Part shown: one piece after another, positions 46,733 to 54,028 of the stretch | Layout of the letters: each line of letters starts with the position of its first letter | How positions within the stretch are numbered: the stretch's first letter is position 1 | From: Schaalia sp. ORNL0103 | Lineage (GTDB): Bacteria; Actinomycetota; Actinomycetes; Actinomycetales; Actinomycetaceae | Length of the DNA stretch: 64,000 nt | Assembly: GCF_019429565.1 (NCBI RefSeq) | Contig: NZ_JAHXSA010000002.1 | Coordinates: forward strand, 1-64,000 | Direction of reading: 5' to 3' | Made by a program: the position numbers and the translations under genes | The notes under the pieces: model-generated | Seen by the model: the letters and a program-made list of their open reading frames with translations, nothing else | What the model was told of the DNA's origin: nothing | Databases searched by the model: none

Positions 46733-47167
46733 TCACCGCTCCGGTCCGGCGCGCGCCCGGGCGCTCACATTCGTTGAAATACCAGCGATTCTGACTGGCT
46801 GCGTGAGGACCACCAGGCAGTCGAGATCGCGCACCTCGCAGGACTGGACGCCCACGCCATTCGCCACAGCGACGGCGGAGGCCGCCCCGCATGGCCGCTC
46901 CCCCACGTCCTCCCAGCCAGCCGTCGCTGACTGCTCTGCCCCCGCCAGGGCCGCCAGGTCGGCGACGGCCTGCAGGCGCACCCGCTCACGGTGAGCAACG
47001 CCAACCCCGCCAAGGACAACCGCAAGCACGAGGGCCAAGACAATGAGCCCCACGGAATTGATGGTCCCGGATCCTTCCTCGCCGCAACGGTCGCCGGTAC
47101 ACCACCTATCCGCGACAGCCCCGCGTCCATGCACAGCTGCACGCGGGGCTGTCGGTTCAAGCGTCAC
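46733..47167 (-). CDS. TadE/TadG-like pseudopilin-neighbourhood protein
   Basis: 144 residues from a GTG overlapping the upstream tadE-like stop (GTGA). After an N-terminal segment of about 30 residues comes the typical GSGTINSVGLIVLALVLAVVL membrane helix with HRERVRLQAVADLAALAGAEQ. This is the hallmark of the 'helicase/secretion neighbourhood TadE-like' family (Rv3654c-like). Cysteines in RPCGAAS, QSCEV and LDCLVV may be bonded outside. It is the last gene of the Tad operon, probably a minor pilin or assembly component. Confidence 0.8.
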   Translation of the reverse strand: MTLEPTAPRAAVHGRGAVADRWCTGDRCGEEGSGTINSVGLIVLALVLAVVLGGVGVAHRERVRLQAVADLAALAGAEQSATAGWEDVGERPCGAASAVAVANGVGVQSCEVRDLDCLVVLTQPVRIAGISTNVSARARAGPER

Positions 47168-47502
47168 GGCAGGTCCCCCTCGTCGATGGTGGTCACCGAG
47201 CATCGGGCGATGCCCCCGACCCAGCCGGCCGCCCCGCGGTAGGGGGCGGTGCCGGTGACGCTCACCCACCCGCCGGAGCGCGCAACCGCGTAGGATCCGG
47301 GCGGGTAGGCGGCCGAGGCCGCTCCCTGCGGGTCGGTCTGTCCGATGGAGGCGGCCCGGGCACCCTCGCGCACCGCCTGGCACAGGGAGGCTCCGGTCAT
47401 CCCGGCCTGCGCGGCGGCGACGATGACGCCGACGACGAGGGTGACGGCGACGAAGCCGATGGCGTGTTCGACGGTGACGTATCCGTTCTCGTCGCTGTTC
47501 AT
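47164..47502 (-). CDS. TadE-like minor pseudopilin
   Basis: 112 residues from ATG 47502, which overlaps the upstream pilin-like stop (ATGA). NSDENGYVTVEHAIGFVAVT is a TadE-type N-terminal processing region and helix. The rest (LCQAVREGARAASIGQTDPQ, GGWVSVTGTAPY) is extracellular, with two cysteines (LCQAV, ARCSV). The glutamate in TVEHAIG matches the +5 Glu of prepilin-like helices. Coupled on both sides within the Tad operon. Confidence 0.85.
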   Translation of the reverse strand: MNSDENGYVTVEHAIGFVAVTLVVGVIVAAAQAGMTGASLCQAVREGARAASIGQTDPQGAASAAYPPGSYAVARSGGWVSVTGTAPYRGAAGWVGGIARCSVTTIDEGDLP

Positions 47503-47771
47503 CGGGTGTTGAGCGCCTCCTGGATGATGGATTCGAGGGCGGCGCGCACGGTGTCCGATTTGAGGATCACGATGAGCAGGCCCGCGAATCCGGCGGCGGC
47601 AATGGTGCCGATCGCGTACTCGACGGTGGTCGCACCCTCCTCGGGGTCTCGCCCCTCGGTGGGCTCGGCCGTGGTCCGGGGCCGCAGGGCCCGAGCTCCC
47701 TCCTGCACGGCCGCCATCGCGATGAGCTGGGCGCGCGTGGCGGCGCAGTCGATTCTGTCGATGATCGTCAT
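47499..47771 (-). CDS. DUF4244 Flp-pilin-like protein
   Basis: 90 residues from ATG 47771, with AAAGGA upstream. A basic cytoplasmic N-terminal half is followed by DPEEGATTVEYAIGTIAAAG and FAGLLIVILKS, the conserved DUF4244 prepilin signature with Glu in TVEYAIG. It is probably the structural Flp-type pilin, or a close relative, of this locus (Rv3656c-like). It heads a three-gene coupled block and is separated from tadBC by 133 bp containing two DnaA-like boxes. Confidence 0.87.
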   Translation of the reverse strand: MTIIDRIDCAATRAQLIAMAAVQEGARALRPRTTAEPTEGRDPEEGATTVEYAIGTIAAAGFAGLLIVILKSDTVRAALESIIQEALNTR

Positions 47772-47860
47772 TGATCTGTCCTTTCTTTCGTCGCGCGCGG
47801 TCGCGCGCAGGGCCAGTGTGCGCGGGGATCGCCTCGCAACTCCACGCGGATTCGCACCCC

Positions 47861-47899
47861 TGTGGATAAGTAAGGGGGCCCCGCAACCCCTGTGGATAA
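47861..47899. promoter_or_regulatory. Two DnaA-box-like sites in the Tad operon
   Basis: TGTGGATAA at 47861-47869 and 47891-47899 (TTATCCACA on the other strand) are both perfect classical DnaA boxes spaced 30 bp, each inside CCCCTGTGGATAA. They may regulate the downstream pilin genes or titrate DnaA. No origin genes are nearby. Confidence 0.5.
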
Positions 47900-47904
47900 C
47901 ACGC

Positions 47905-49152
47905 CTACACACCGATTCCTCCCACGAGATGCGCGAGCAGGGGCGCAATGCCCAGGGCCAGGAAGGCCGGCAGGAAGAACACGCCGAGCGGGCCAACGAG
48001 GCGGACGCTCAGCTCCTCGGCCTGCGCCTTCGCATCGACGAGACGAGATCGGCGCTCCCACGCGGCACTGCGGGCGAGCAGCGTTTCCGGGGCGGTTCCG
48101 CTGGTCCACGAGGCTTCAAGCGCATCGCGCAGGGGATGGCTCCACTCGGGCGCATCCTCCCAGGCGTCCGCCCAGGTCGCCCCGAGCCGCAGCGATGCGG
48201 CGGCCCACGACAGCGCCTCGTCGACGCAGGCGTCGGCCAACGCGTCGAGAGCGCGGGGGATCGCCGCGCCGCAGGCCAAGGCGGAGGAAACAAGGTCGCA
48301 GGCGAGCGCGCCGTCTATCCCCTCCTCGACGCGCCTGCACCGGGCGAGGATCCGTCGGCACGAGGCGACACCCGCCCCCCACGCGGCCACACCCACGAAG
48401 GCGCACATCCGCCCCGCCCCACCTCCCGTGTAGAACTGCCAGGGCGAGGCACCCAGCGCGAGCGCACACGCGATCCCCACGAGGGGAAGGGCCGCGAGGA
48501 CACGCGCGGACATGAGCGGGCCCGCGGCGGCAACGCGACGAGCTTCCTCGAGCGCCTGTGCATCGTCTATCGCGCTGCCGATCGCGTCGAGCACGTCGGC
48601 GAGGGGCGCGCCGAGGTCGTGGCTGAATCGGCAGGCGAGGGCGACGGATGCGGCGCTCACACGGGATGCGGCCGCGCCCGGTGCCCTTTCTGCTCTGCAC
48701 AGGGAGCGCCAGCGCGTCGGCGCGCGCGCCCACTCGTCGAGGACGGCCGGGTAGGAATCCTCCGCGCCGACACTCCCTCCCGCATCGATGCGCGCCAATG
48801 CGAGACCCCAGGCAAGGGAGGTGGGGGCTCCCGCGCGCAGACGGGTCGCGACCTCGGCGACGAGGAGGGAGAGCTCTCGCGGGGTGGGCGGGCCCTGAGC
48901 GCGGCCTCGGTGACGCGCGGATCGTCCCGGCCCGGGGATGAGCCGACCCCACCGCCCCCGGGCCTCGCGCCGCGGGCTACACACACGCGTCGGCCGCGCC
49001 CATGCGCGCGCGATGTGCTTCTCGCGCGCTCCCCGATACACTGCCCCAAAACACTGACAACACAATGCAACCACGCATATAACGAACACACTGACCGCCA
49101 CCACCTCGCCAAGGCCAAGGCAGTCCATGAACGCATCCCAACCAGCCCTCAT
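47905..49152 (-). CDS. Fused TadB/TadC-like inner-membrane platform protein
   Basis: 415 residues. An N-terminal helix (GEVVAVSVFVICVVALCCQC) leads to a T2SF-like cytoplasmic domain (LSLLVAEVATRLRAGAPTSLA). A pair of helices follows (LAALPLVGIACALALG, MCAFVGVAAWGAGVASC). A second T2SF-like domain comes next (CDLVSSALACGAAIPRALDALA), and then a final helix (LVGPLGVFFLPAFLALG). In mycobacteria these two halves are separate genes (Rv3658c and Rv3657c), so this looks like a fusion. It begins inside the tadA stop (ATGA). It anchors the ATPase and drives pilin polymerisation. Confidence 0.85.
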   Translation of the reverse strand: MRAGWDAFMDCLGLGEVVAVSVFVICVVALCCQCFGAVYRGAREKHIARAWARPTRVCSPRREARGRWGRLIPGPGRSARHRGRAQGPPTPRELSLLVAEVATRLRAGAPTSLAWGLALARIDAGGSVGAEDSYPAVLDEWARAPTRWRSLCRAERAPGAAASRVSAASVALACRFSHDLGAPLADVLDAIGSAIDDAQALEEARRVAAAGPLMSARVLAALPLVGIACALALGASPWQFYTGGGAGRMCAFVGVAAWGAGVASCRRILARCRRVEEGIDGALACDLVSSALACGAAIPRALDALADACVDEALSWAAASLRLGATWADAWEDAPEWSHPLRDALEASWTSGTAPETLLARSAAWERRSRLVDAKAQAEELSVRLVGPLGVFFLPAFLALGIAPLLAHLVGGIGV

Positions 49153-50261
49153 AGCCCGACCCTTCGGGCGAGGGAGGCCCAGGCCTCGTGCGTGGTGACA
49201 CAGCCATCGGCGGTGGCGCTGAGCGCGAGCACGCACTCGAGTGACCCACGAGCGCGCGTGAGGACCCCGACCTCGGACACCCAGCGGCGCCCGGAGGGGG
49301 CTCGGCGCAGGTGGAGGACGGCGTCGATGGCGCTGGCGGCCTGGGCGGCGACGGCGCTTTCGCTCATGGCGGCCAGCGCTCCAAGGGCAGCGAGCCTTGC
49401 GGGCACATCGCGCGTCCCGTTGGCGTGGATCGTCGCCCATCCGCCGTCGTGCCCGGTGTTGAGGGCGGTGAGGACGTCGCGCACTTCGGGGCCTCGACAC
49501 TCGCCGAGGACGAGGCGGTCGGGGCGCATGCGCATGGCCGCGCGCACGAGGTCGGCGAGGGTGACCGCGCCCCTCCCCTCGACATTGGGTGCGCGCTCGA
49601 TGAGGTGCACGCAGTGCGGGTGAGCGGGCGCGATTTCGGCGACCTCTTCGACGCAGACGATCCTCTCACCGGCGGGGACGAGGGCGAGCGCGGCGCTCAG
49701 GAGCGTCGTTTTCCCACTTCCTGTCGCCCCACTGACGAGGACGTTGGCGCGCGAGGCGACGAGGGAGCGCAGGAGCGTCCCCACCGCGCCGGGCAGAGTC
49801 CCGCAGGCCTCGAGATCCGCGACCCCCAGCCGACGGGTGCCGAGGACGCGCAGGGAGATGAGTGTGCCCGATCCCGACACGGGGGCGAGGACCGCGTGTA
49901 GGCGCACGCCCCCGGGCAGGGTTCCGTCCGCGATGGGGCGCGCATCGTCGAGGCGCACGCCGCACGCGCTGGCGAGGCGTATGGCGGTGCGGCGGGCGTC
50001 CACCTCGTCTCTGATACCGGCGTCCACGCGCACGAGGCCGCCTCCTCGGTCGACCCACGCCTGGGTGCCGTTGATGAGAACGTCGGTGACGGCTGGGTCG
50101 TCGAGGAGGCGCGCGAGGGGCGGGTCCATGCCGCGTTGCCGGGCGCGCAGCGTCTCCAGCGTGGAGGTGACCGCGGCGGCTCCGCTGCCGGGCGGAGAGC
50201 ACGCGGCGGCCGCACGAGCGGGGTCCTCACCGCGGGCGAGCAGGCGTAGCGCGTCACGCAT
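49149..50261 (-). CDS. tadA: TadA-family secretion ATPase
   Basis: Hexameric ATPase that powers Flp/Tad pilus assembly. 370 residues from ATG 50261, overlapping the ssd-like gene by eight bases. The N-terminal domain contains PLARLLDDPAVTDVLINGTQ. Walker A is GATGSGKTTLL; Walker B and the Asp/Glu box are in RPDRLVLGECRGPEV, and the His box in TGHDGGWATIHANG. All catalytic elements are intact. It is central to a Tad operon that also includes a CpaE/Ssd-like ATPase and a TadBC fusion. Confidence 0.93.
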   Translation of the reverse strand: MRDALRLLARGEDPARAAAACSPPGSGAAAVTSTLETLRARQRGMDPPLARLLDDPAVTDVLINGTQAWVDRGGGLVRVDAGIRDEVDARRTAIRLASACGVRLDDARPIADGTLPGGVRLHAVLAPVSGSGTLISLRVLGTRRLGVADLEACGTLPGAVGTLLRSLVASRANVLVSGATGSGKTTLLSAALALVPAGERIVCVEEVAEIAPAHPHCVHLIERAPNVEGRGAVTLADLVRAAMRMRPDRLVLGECRGPEVRDVLTALNTGHDGGWATIHANGTRDVPARLAALGALAAMSESAVAAQAASAIDAVLHLRRAPSGRRWVSEVGVLTRARGSLECVLALSATADGCVTTHEAWASLARRVGL

Positions 50262-51267
50262 GGCGCGCCTCGATCTCGAGTAGCCCGCCCGTTGATGGAG
50301 CAGCCCCACCTGCACTCGAGGAGGAAACGGAATCGAGGGCGCGCATGAGGCCGCGCAGTTTCCGCCCGGGGCGAGTGGGGGCGCGCAGGATGGGCCCGGG
50401 GGTACACTCCCGCAAGCCGGGGCCCCATCGCTCGCCAGCGCACACAAGCGTGATCGCGGGGCATGGAGGGGGAACCGCCGCGCATGTCGCTGACAGTGCG
50501 GCTGCTCCCTCCAGGTCCCCATGGGTGACCAAGACGAGCGCGTCGGTATGGATCGCGGACACGCATCTCGCGGCTCGCTCATCCCATCGGCCCGCGTCCA
50601 CGACGAGGGGCGCGTCAAGGGATCGACAGGCGGCCACCACCCGCGGGTCGTCCGCGCCGGCCCCGCCGCGCGCATCCCCGACGAGGGCCCGCACGCCCCC
50701 GACGATGGGCAAGTGCTCGCGCAGCGAGGGCAGATACGAGTCTTCGGAAGCGTCGAGATCCGCCCACCGCACGCCGGGAATGTCGTGGTCACCCGCGAGC
50801 GCGACACCGGGCACGGACCCGGACGCGTCGACAACGACCGCCTCGCCCGACCTCGCTCGGCGGGCACCGCGTGCCCCGCGCCGCATACCCCCTCGGACAC
50901 CCCGACGACGCCCGCACTCGCCTGCCAACAGCCGCACAACGCCGGTGACCCCAACCCCTCCGGCGATCCCGGCGACCACCCATACTGCGCCCGAGCGGCA
51001 AGTTCGCGCACAGGACTCGGCGATGAGGGACACGAGGAGAGCACTATCCCCGGGCAGCCTCACCTGACCGCCCTGCCCGACGCGCACGCAGGGTGCTCCC
51101 TCGGGCACGGGAGCCGACGCAGATGCCAGGATCAACGAGGCCTGGCCAGGGTTCGAGCACACGCGCGCCCCCGCGAGCACCGCGGCATCGCGCGCGCCGT
51201 CGAGGTCGGGCGGGGCGAGGCCGACGAGTGCAACGGTTCCTCGAGGTGGGGTGACGTGGGCGTTCAT
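50254..51267 (-). CDS. CpaE/Ssd-like protein of the Tad locus
   Basis: 337 residues, corresponding to the mycobacterial Rv3660c (Ssd) position and the 'helicase/secretion neighbourhood CpaE-like' family. The MinD-like region has a degenerate P-loop, GIAGGVGVTGVVRLL, without the usual lysine, and later VVVDAS and LVVDAGRWDERAA. It is probably a non-canonical localisation or regulatory ATPase for pilus assembly. The start at ATG 51267 has no clear RBS or -10, so the exact N terminus is uncertain. Divergent from the HAD phosphatase gene across 143 bp. Confidence 0.82.
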   Translation of the reverse strand: MNAHVTPPRGTVALVGLAPPDLDGARDAAVLAGARVCSNPGQASLILASASAPVPEGAPCVRVGQGGQVRLPGDSALLVSLIAESCARTCRSGAVWVVAGIAGGVGVTGVVRLLAGECGRRRGVRGGMRRGARGARRARSGEAVVVDASGSVPGVALAGDHDIPGVRWADLDASEDSYLPSLREHLPIVGGVRALVGDARGGAGADDPRVVAACRSLDAPLVVDAGRWDERAARCVSAIHTDALVLVTHGDLEGAAALSATCAAVPPPCPAITLVCAGERWGPGLRECTPGPILRAPTRPGRKLRGLMRALDSVSSSSAGGAAPSTGGLLEIEARHA

Positions 51268-51410
51268 AAGACGACGATGCGCCCGCACCGTTTGTCCCGT
51301 CCACCCGCGTGCGCGCCCCTGTGGACAACGCGCACCCGAGGTGCCACGCTGTGCATAGAGGGATCCGATGGAGGACCCCTGTGGATTGAGCCAACGCTGG
51401 AGTAAACGCA

Positions 51411-52181
51411 ATGGTACGCGCGGCCTTTTTCGACCTGGATAAGACGATTCTGGACACGTCCTCGAACGTGGCGCTCTCTGGCCCCTTCATCGAGGCCGGC
51501 CTCATGAACCGTCGTACCGCGCTAACCTCCGTCCTGGTTCAGCTGCCCTACCTGCTCACGGGCGCGGACGAGTCCCGCATGGAGCAGATGGCGCAGGCGC
51601 TGGGGCGCATGGGGCGCGGCTGGAACGCCGCATTCCTCGAGGCGACGGTCGAGGACGCGCTCGAGCGCACGATCCAGCCCGTCTGCTACGCTCAGGCGCT
51701 CGCGCGCATTGAGGCGCACAAGCGCGCGGGCGACATCGTCGTCATCGCGTCAGCGTCGGTCGAGCAGGTAGTGCGCCCCATCGCGCAGATGCTGGGGGCT
51801 GATGAGGTCCTCGCCTCGCGCGCAGCGGTCGACGACGACGGGTGTTTCACGGGCGAGATCACGCACTTCAACCAGGCGCAGGGCAAGGCGGATGCCTGCG
51901 AGGCCCTGGCTCGCTCGCGCGGCTGGGACCTGTCGGAGTGTTCGGCCTACTCAGATTCGGTGTCGGACGCGCCGCTCCTACGCCTCGTCGGCCACCCCTA
52001 CGCGGTCAACCCGGACCGCGGCCTGCGCGAGATGGCGCAGCGCGAAGGCTGGCCCACCCTCACGTTCTCGTCCACGGTGCGTGTCCTGCCGCGCGAGGTT
52101 CTCACGCCCGCGAAGGTCGCGGTGCCTTTCATCGCCGGCGTCGCCGTGGGCGCGGCGGCCTGCGCGCTCCTGCGCCGCTGA
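51411..52181 (+). CDS. HAD-superfamily SerB-like phosphatase
   Basis: 256 residues with GGAG upstream of the ATG. Motif I is FFDLDKTILD (nucleophile Asp8, acid Asp10). Then come VIASASVEQVVRPIAQ, the ITHFNQAQGKADA segment with Lys, and motif III AYSDSVSDAPLL. The C terminus (VPFIAGVAVGAAACALL) is hydrophobic and may sit on the membrane. An orthologue (Rv3661) lies in the same place, divergent from ssd, in mycobacteria. HAD-IB members dephosphorylate phosphoserine or lipid phosphates; the substrate here is unknown. Confidence 0.9.
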   Translation: MVRAAFFDLDKTILDTSSNVALSGPFIEAGLMNRRTALTSVLVQLPYLLTGADESRMEQMAQALGRMGRGWNAAFLEATVEDALERTIQPVCYAQALARIEAHKRAGDIVVIASASVEQVVRPIAQMLGADEVLASRAAVDDDGCFTGEITHFNQAQGKADACEALARSRGWDLSECSAYSDSVSDAPLLRLVGHPYAVNPDRGLREMAQREGWPTLTFSSTVRVLPREVLTPAKVAVPFIAGVAVGAAACALLRR

Positions 52182-52190
52182 GAAACAGCC

Positions 52191-53027
52191 CTAGGAGAGG
52201 CGGCCTGCCTGCACGTGGCGGGCGACGTCGCGCCCCACCTGGGCGCCGTAGACGACTCCCGCGCAGTAGTGGATGATCCACCGGGCCAGGCCGGCCTCGT
52301 CGGCGCTCACCCACCCGGCGAGTTCACGTCCCGCGCGCGCCGGGTCGAGCGCGTCGTAGGCACTGGGCACGCACACACCGGTCGGGTCGACGCCTCGGGT
52401 GACGAGGATCCAGCGCGCGAGTCCGCCTCCCACGACGGACGAGGCCGGGTCAAAGACGCGCCGGAAACGGAAGTGGGCGGTCAGGGCGGCAGCGACTGCG
52501 AGGCCGGGCGCATCGGCGCGCGTGTAGGCGAGGGCCGGTGCGAGCAGGGACGGGTCGGCGGGCACGGCGACGGACCGCGACTCGACGAGGCCGGCGGCAA
52601 CGAGCCCCGAGCAGGCATCCCTATGCAGTCCCGCGATCAGCGCGGGAAGGGGCGTAGGGGCGACGCGCGCGCCGCCCTGGGATCGCGTGTTGAGCGCGGG
52701 GAAGCGCGAGGCCAGGTTCCACTGCGAGCGCCAGATCCCCAGCGCGAGGGCGGCCCCCGGATCCGAGGCCGCTCCCCCTTCGTCAGCCATGGACAGGGCA
52801 CGCACGTCGTCGACGCTCGTGCGGGCGCCCTCGATGATGGACAGGGCGGCGGCTTCGCGCACGGCGGCCTCCGCGCGCGCTTCCTCCCAGCCTCGGCGCA
52901 GTCCCTCGCTAAAGCGCAGGTCGGCGAGGGCCGCGTGGGCCTCGTTCATGGCGGAGGCGACGTCGGGGCGGGCTGCCGACGCGCACAACACGGCGGGTGC
53001 GGGGTCGACGAGGGCTTCGATACTCAC
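52191..53027 (-). CDS. Fic-like N-terminal-domain protein without a Fic motif
   Basis: 278 residues from a GTG that has TAGTGT six bases upstream, so it is probably leaderless. VREAAALSIIEGARTSVDDV resembles the 'EALASSRIEGT' helix of the Fic N-terminal domain, but I find no HPFxxGNGR catalytic loop. The rest is Ala/Arg-rich and helical (GIWRSQWNLASRFPALN, ACSGLVAAGLVESRSVAV). Either an inactive relative or an unrelated helical protein. Convergent with the HAD gene and divergent from the gene at 53045 through one shared promoter. Two dispersed motif copies (52293-52301, 52438-52446) lie in the coding region. Confidence 0.6.
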   Translation of the reverse strand: MSIEALVDPAPAVLCASAARPDVASAMNEAHAALADLRFSEGLRRGWEEARAEAAVREAAALSIIEGARTSVDDVRALSMADEGGAASDPGAALALGIWRSQWNLASRFPALNTRSQGGARVAPTPLPALIAGLHRDACSGLVAAGLVESRSVAVPADPSLLAPALAYTRADAPGLAVAAALTAHFRFRRVFDPASSVVGGGLARWILVTRGVDPTGVCVPSAYDALDPARAGRELAGWVSADEAGLARWIIHYCAGVVYGAQVGRDVARHVQAGRLS

Positions 53028-53032
53028 CCCTC

Positions 53033-53039
53033 TACACTA
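53033..53039. promoter_or_regulatory. Overlapping divergent -10 elements
   Basis: The plus strand reads TACACT at 53033-53038; the minus strand reads TAGTGT at 53039-53034. Each ends six bases before its gene's start codon (ATG 53045 plus, GTG 53027 minus), so two leaderless genes share essentially one symmetric -10 site, CTACACTAG. Confidence 0.6.
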
Positions 53040-53044
53040 GGGGC

Positions 53045-53974
53045 ATGACGCTTTTGCAGCATCGAAACCTCTCCGCGCGCCTGCGCTCGGGGTTGTTCGC
53101 GTTCGTTTTCGCCCCGATCGCCCTGGTGTTCCTGGGGTCCTCGATGGTTGACGTACAGGCGTTGGCCTCGGTCGGCCAGCCCCTGGCCTCGGTCGAAGGG
53201 CTCATCGGCATGGCGCTCGCGTCACTGCTGCTGGCCCTCATCGCCCTCAATTGCGAGGAGTCGAGCGCGGGCATGGTCGTGACCTTCGTGTGGTCGATCG
53301 TCGTGGGGGCGGCCCAGTTCTTCGGCGTGGCGCGCCTTCCTTTTCTCATGAAGTCATCCGTGGGCGCCGAGGATGTCATCGCGGGTGTGTCCTGGTGCCT
53401 GTACCCGGTGTGCATGTCGCTCATGCTCGGCGCGTGCGCGCTGACGATCAAGTCGGTGCGAGTGCGCGCCGGTAAGAGCACGCGCGTGCCTCTGGCCCGC
53501 GTGCACCGCCACGGATTCGGCACGACGGTGGCACTTCCCGCGGCGGTCGCGGCGGGCACGCTGATGGTCGCGGCGGCCCCCTCGGACACGACGAACGTGG
53601 CGGCCATGGGCCTGGAGGGGGTCACCGAGGGCTTCGAGCCGATGCACTGGCTCGCGCTCGGAGCGGGCGTCGCGTTCGCGGTGCTCGTCGTGAGCGCCCG
53701 CTGGTCGATAACGGGCACGCAGATCGCGAGCTGGTTCATTTTGGTGCTCCCCACGTACGTGGTCCTGCCCGTGTGGGCGTCGCTGACGGGCAACGTGATC
53801 GTCCCCGGCCCGTCCCTGCTGACGAAGATGGCGCTCGCGAGCCCACCGCTGGCGGCCCTCGGAATGGCGACCGGCTGCGCCTCGATGGGCGTCCTGTGGG
53901 CACGCGTGCGGGCGCTCAAGAAGCTCGAGGCGGATGAGGATTCGACGGCAAAAGAGGGGCCTGCCGAGGGCTAA
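53045..53974 (+). CDS. Multi-pass membrane protein of unknown function
   Basis: 309 residues with about eight helices, including LFAFVFAPIALVFLGSSMV, GMALASLLLALIALNC, AGVSWCLYPVCMSLMLGAC, VALPAAVAAGTLMVAAAP and IASWFILVLPTYVVLPVWA. No recognised motif. Likely leaderless from the shared divergent -10. The acidic C terminus (KLEADEDSTAKEG) is cytoplasmic. It stands upstream of another membrane protein gene, which has its own RBS and possible promoter. Function unknown. Confidence 0.75.
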   Translation: MTLLQHRNLSARLRSGLFAFVFAPIALVFLGSSMVDVQALASVGQPLASVEGLIGMALASLLLALIALNCEESSAGMVVTFVWSIVVGAAQFFGVARLPFLMKSSVGAEDVIAGVSWCLYPVCMSLMLGACALTIKSVRVRAGKSTRVPLARVHRHGFGTTVALPAAVAAGTLMVAAAPSDTTNVAAMGLEGVTEGFEPMHWLALGAGVAFAVLVVSARWSITGTQIASWFILVLPTYVVLPVWASLTGNVIVPGPSLLTKMALASPPLAALGMATGCASMGVLWARVRALKKLEADEDSTAKEGPAEG

Positions 53975-54028
53975 TGCGCGCAAGCGCTCACCCTGACCGT
54001 AATATGTGGGCAGATATAAGGAGGAAGC

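Noticed and set aside
47464-49623. 719-codon frame opposite the Tad genes
   Set aside because: Antisense to five coupled, recognisable Tad genes; Arg/Ala-rich with no motif.
47861-51388. Replication origin suggested by DnaA boxes
   Set aside because: Only three or four boxes, dispersed over 3.5 kb, with no dnaA, dnaN or AT-rich unwinding region.
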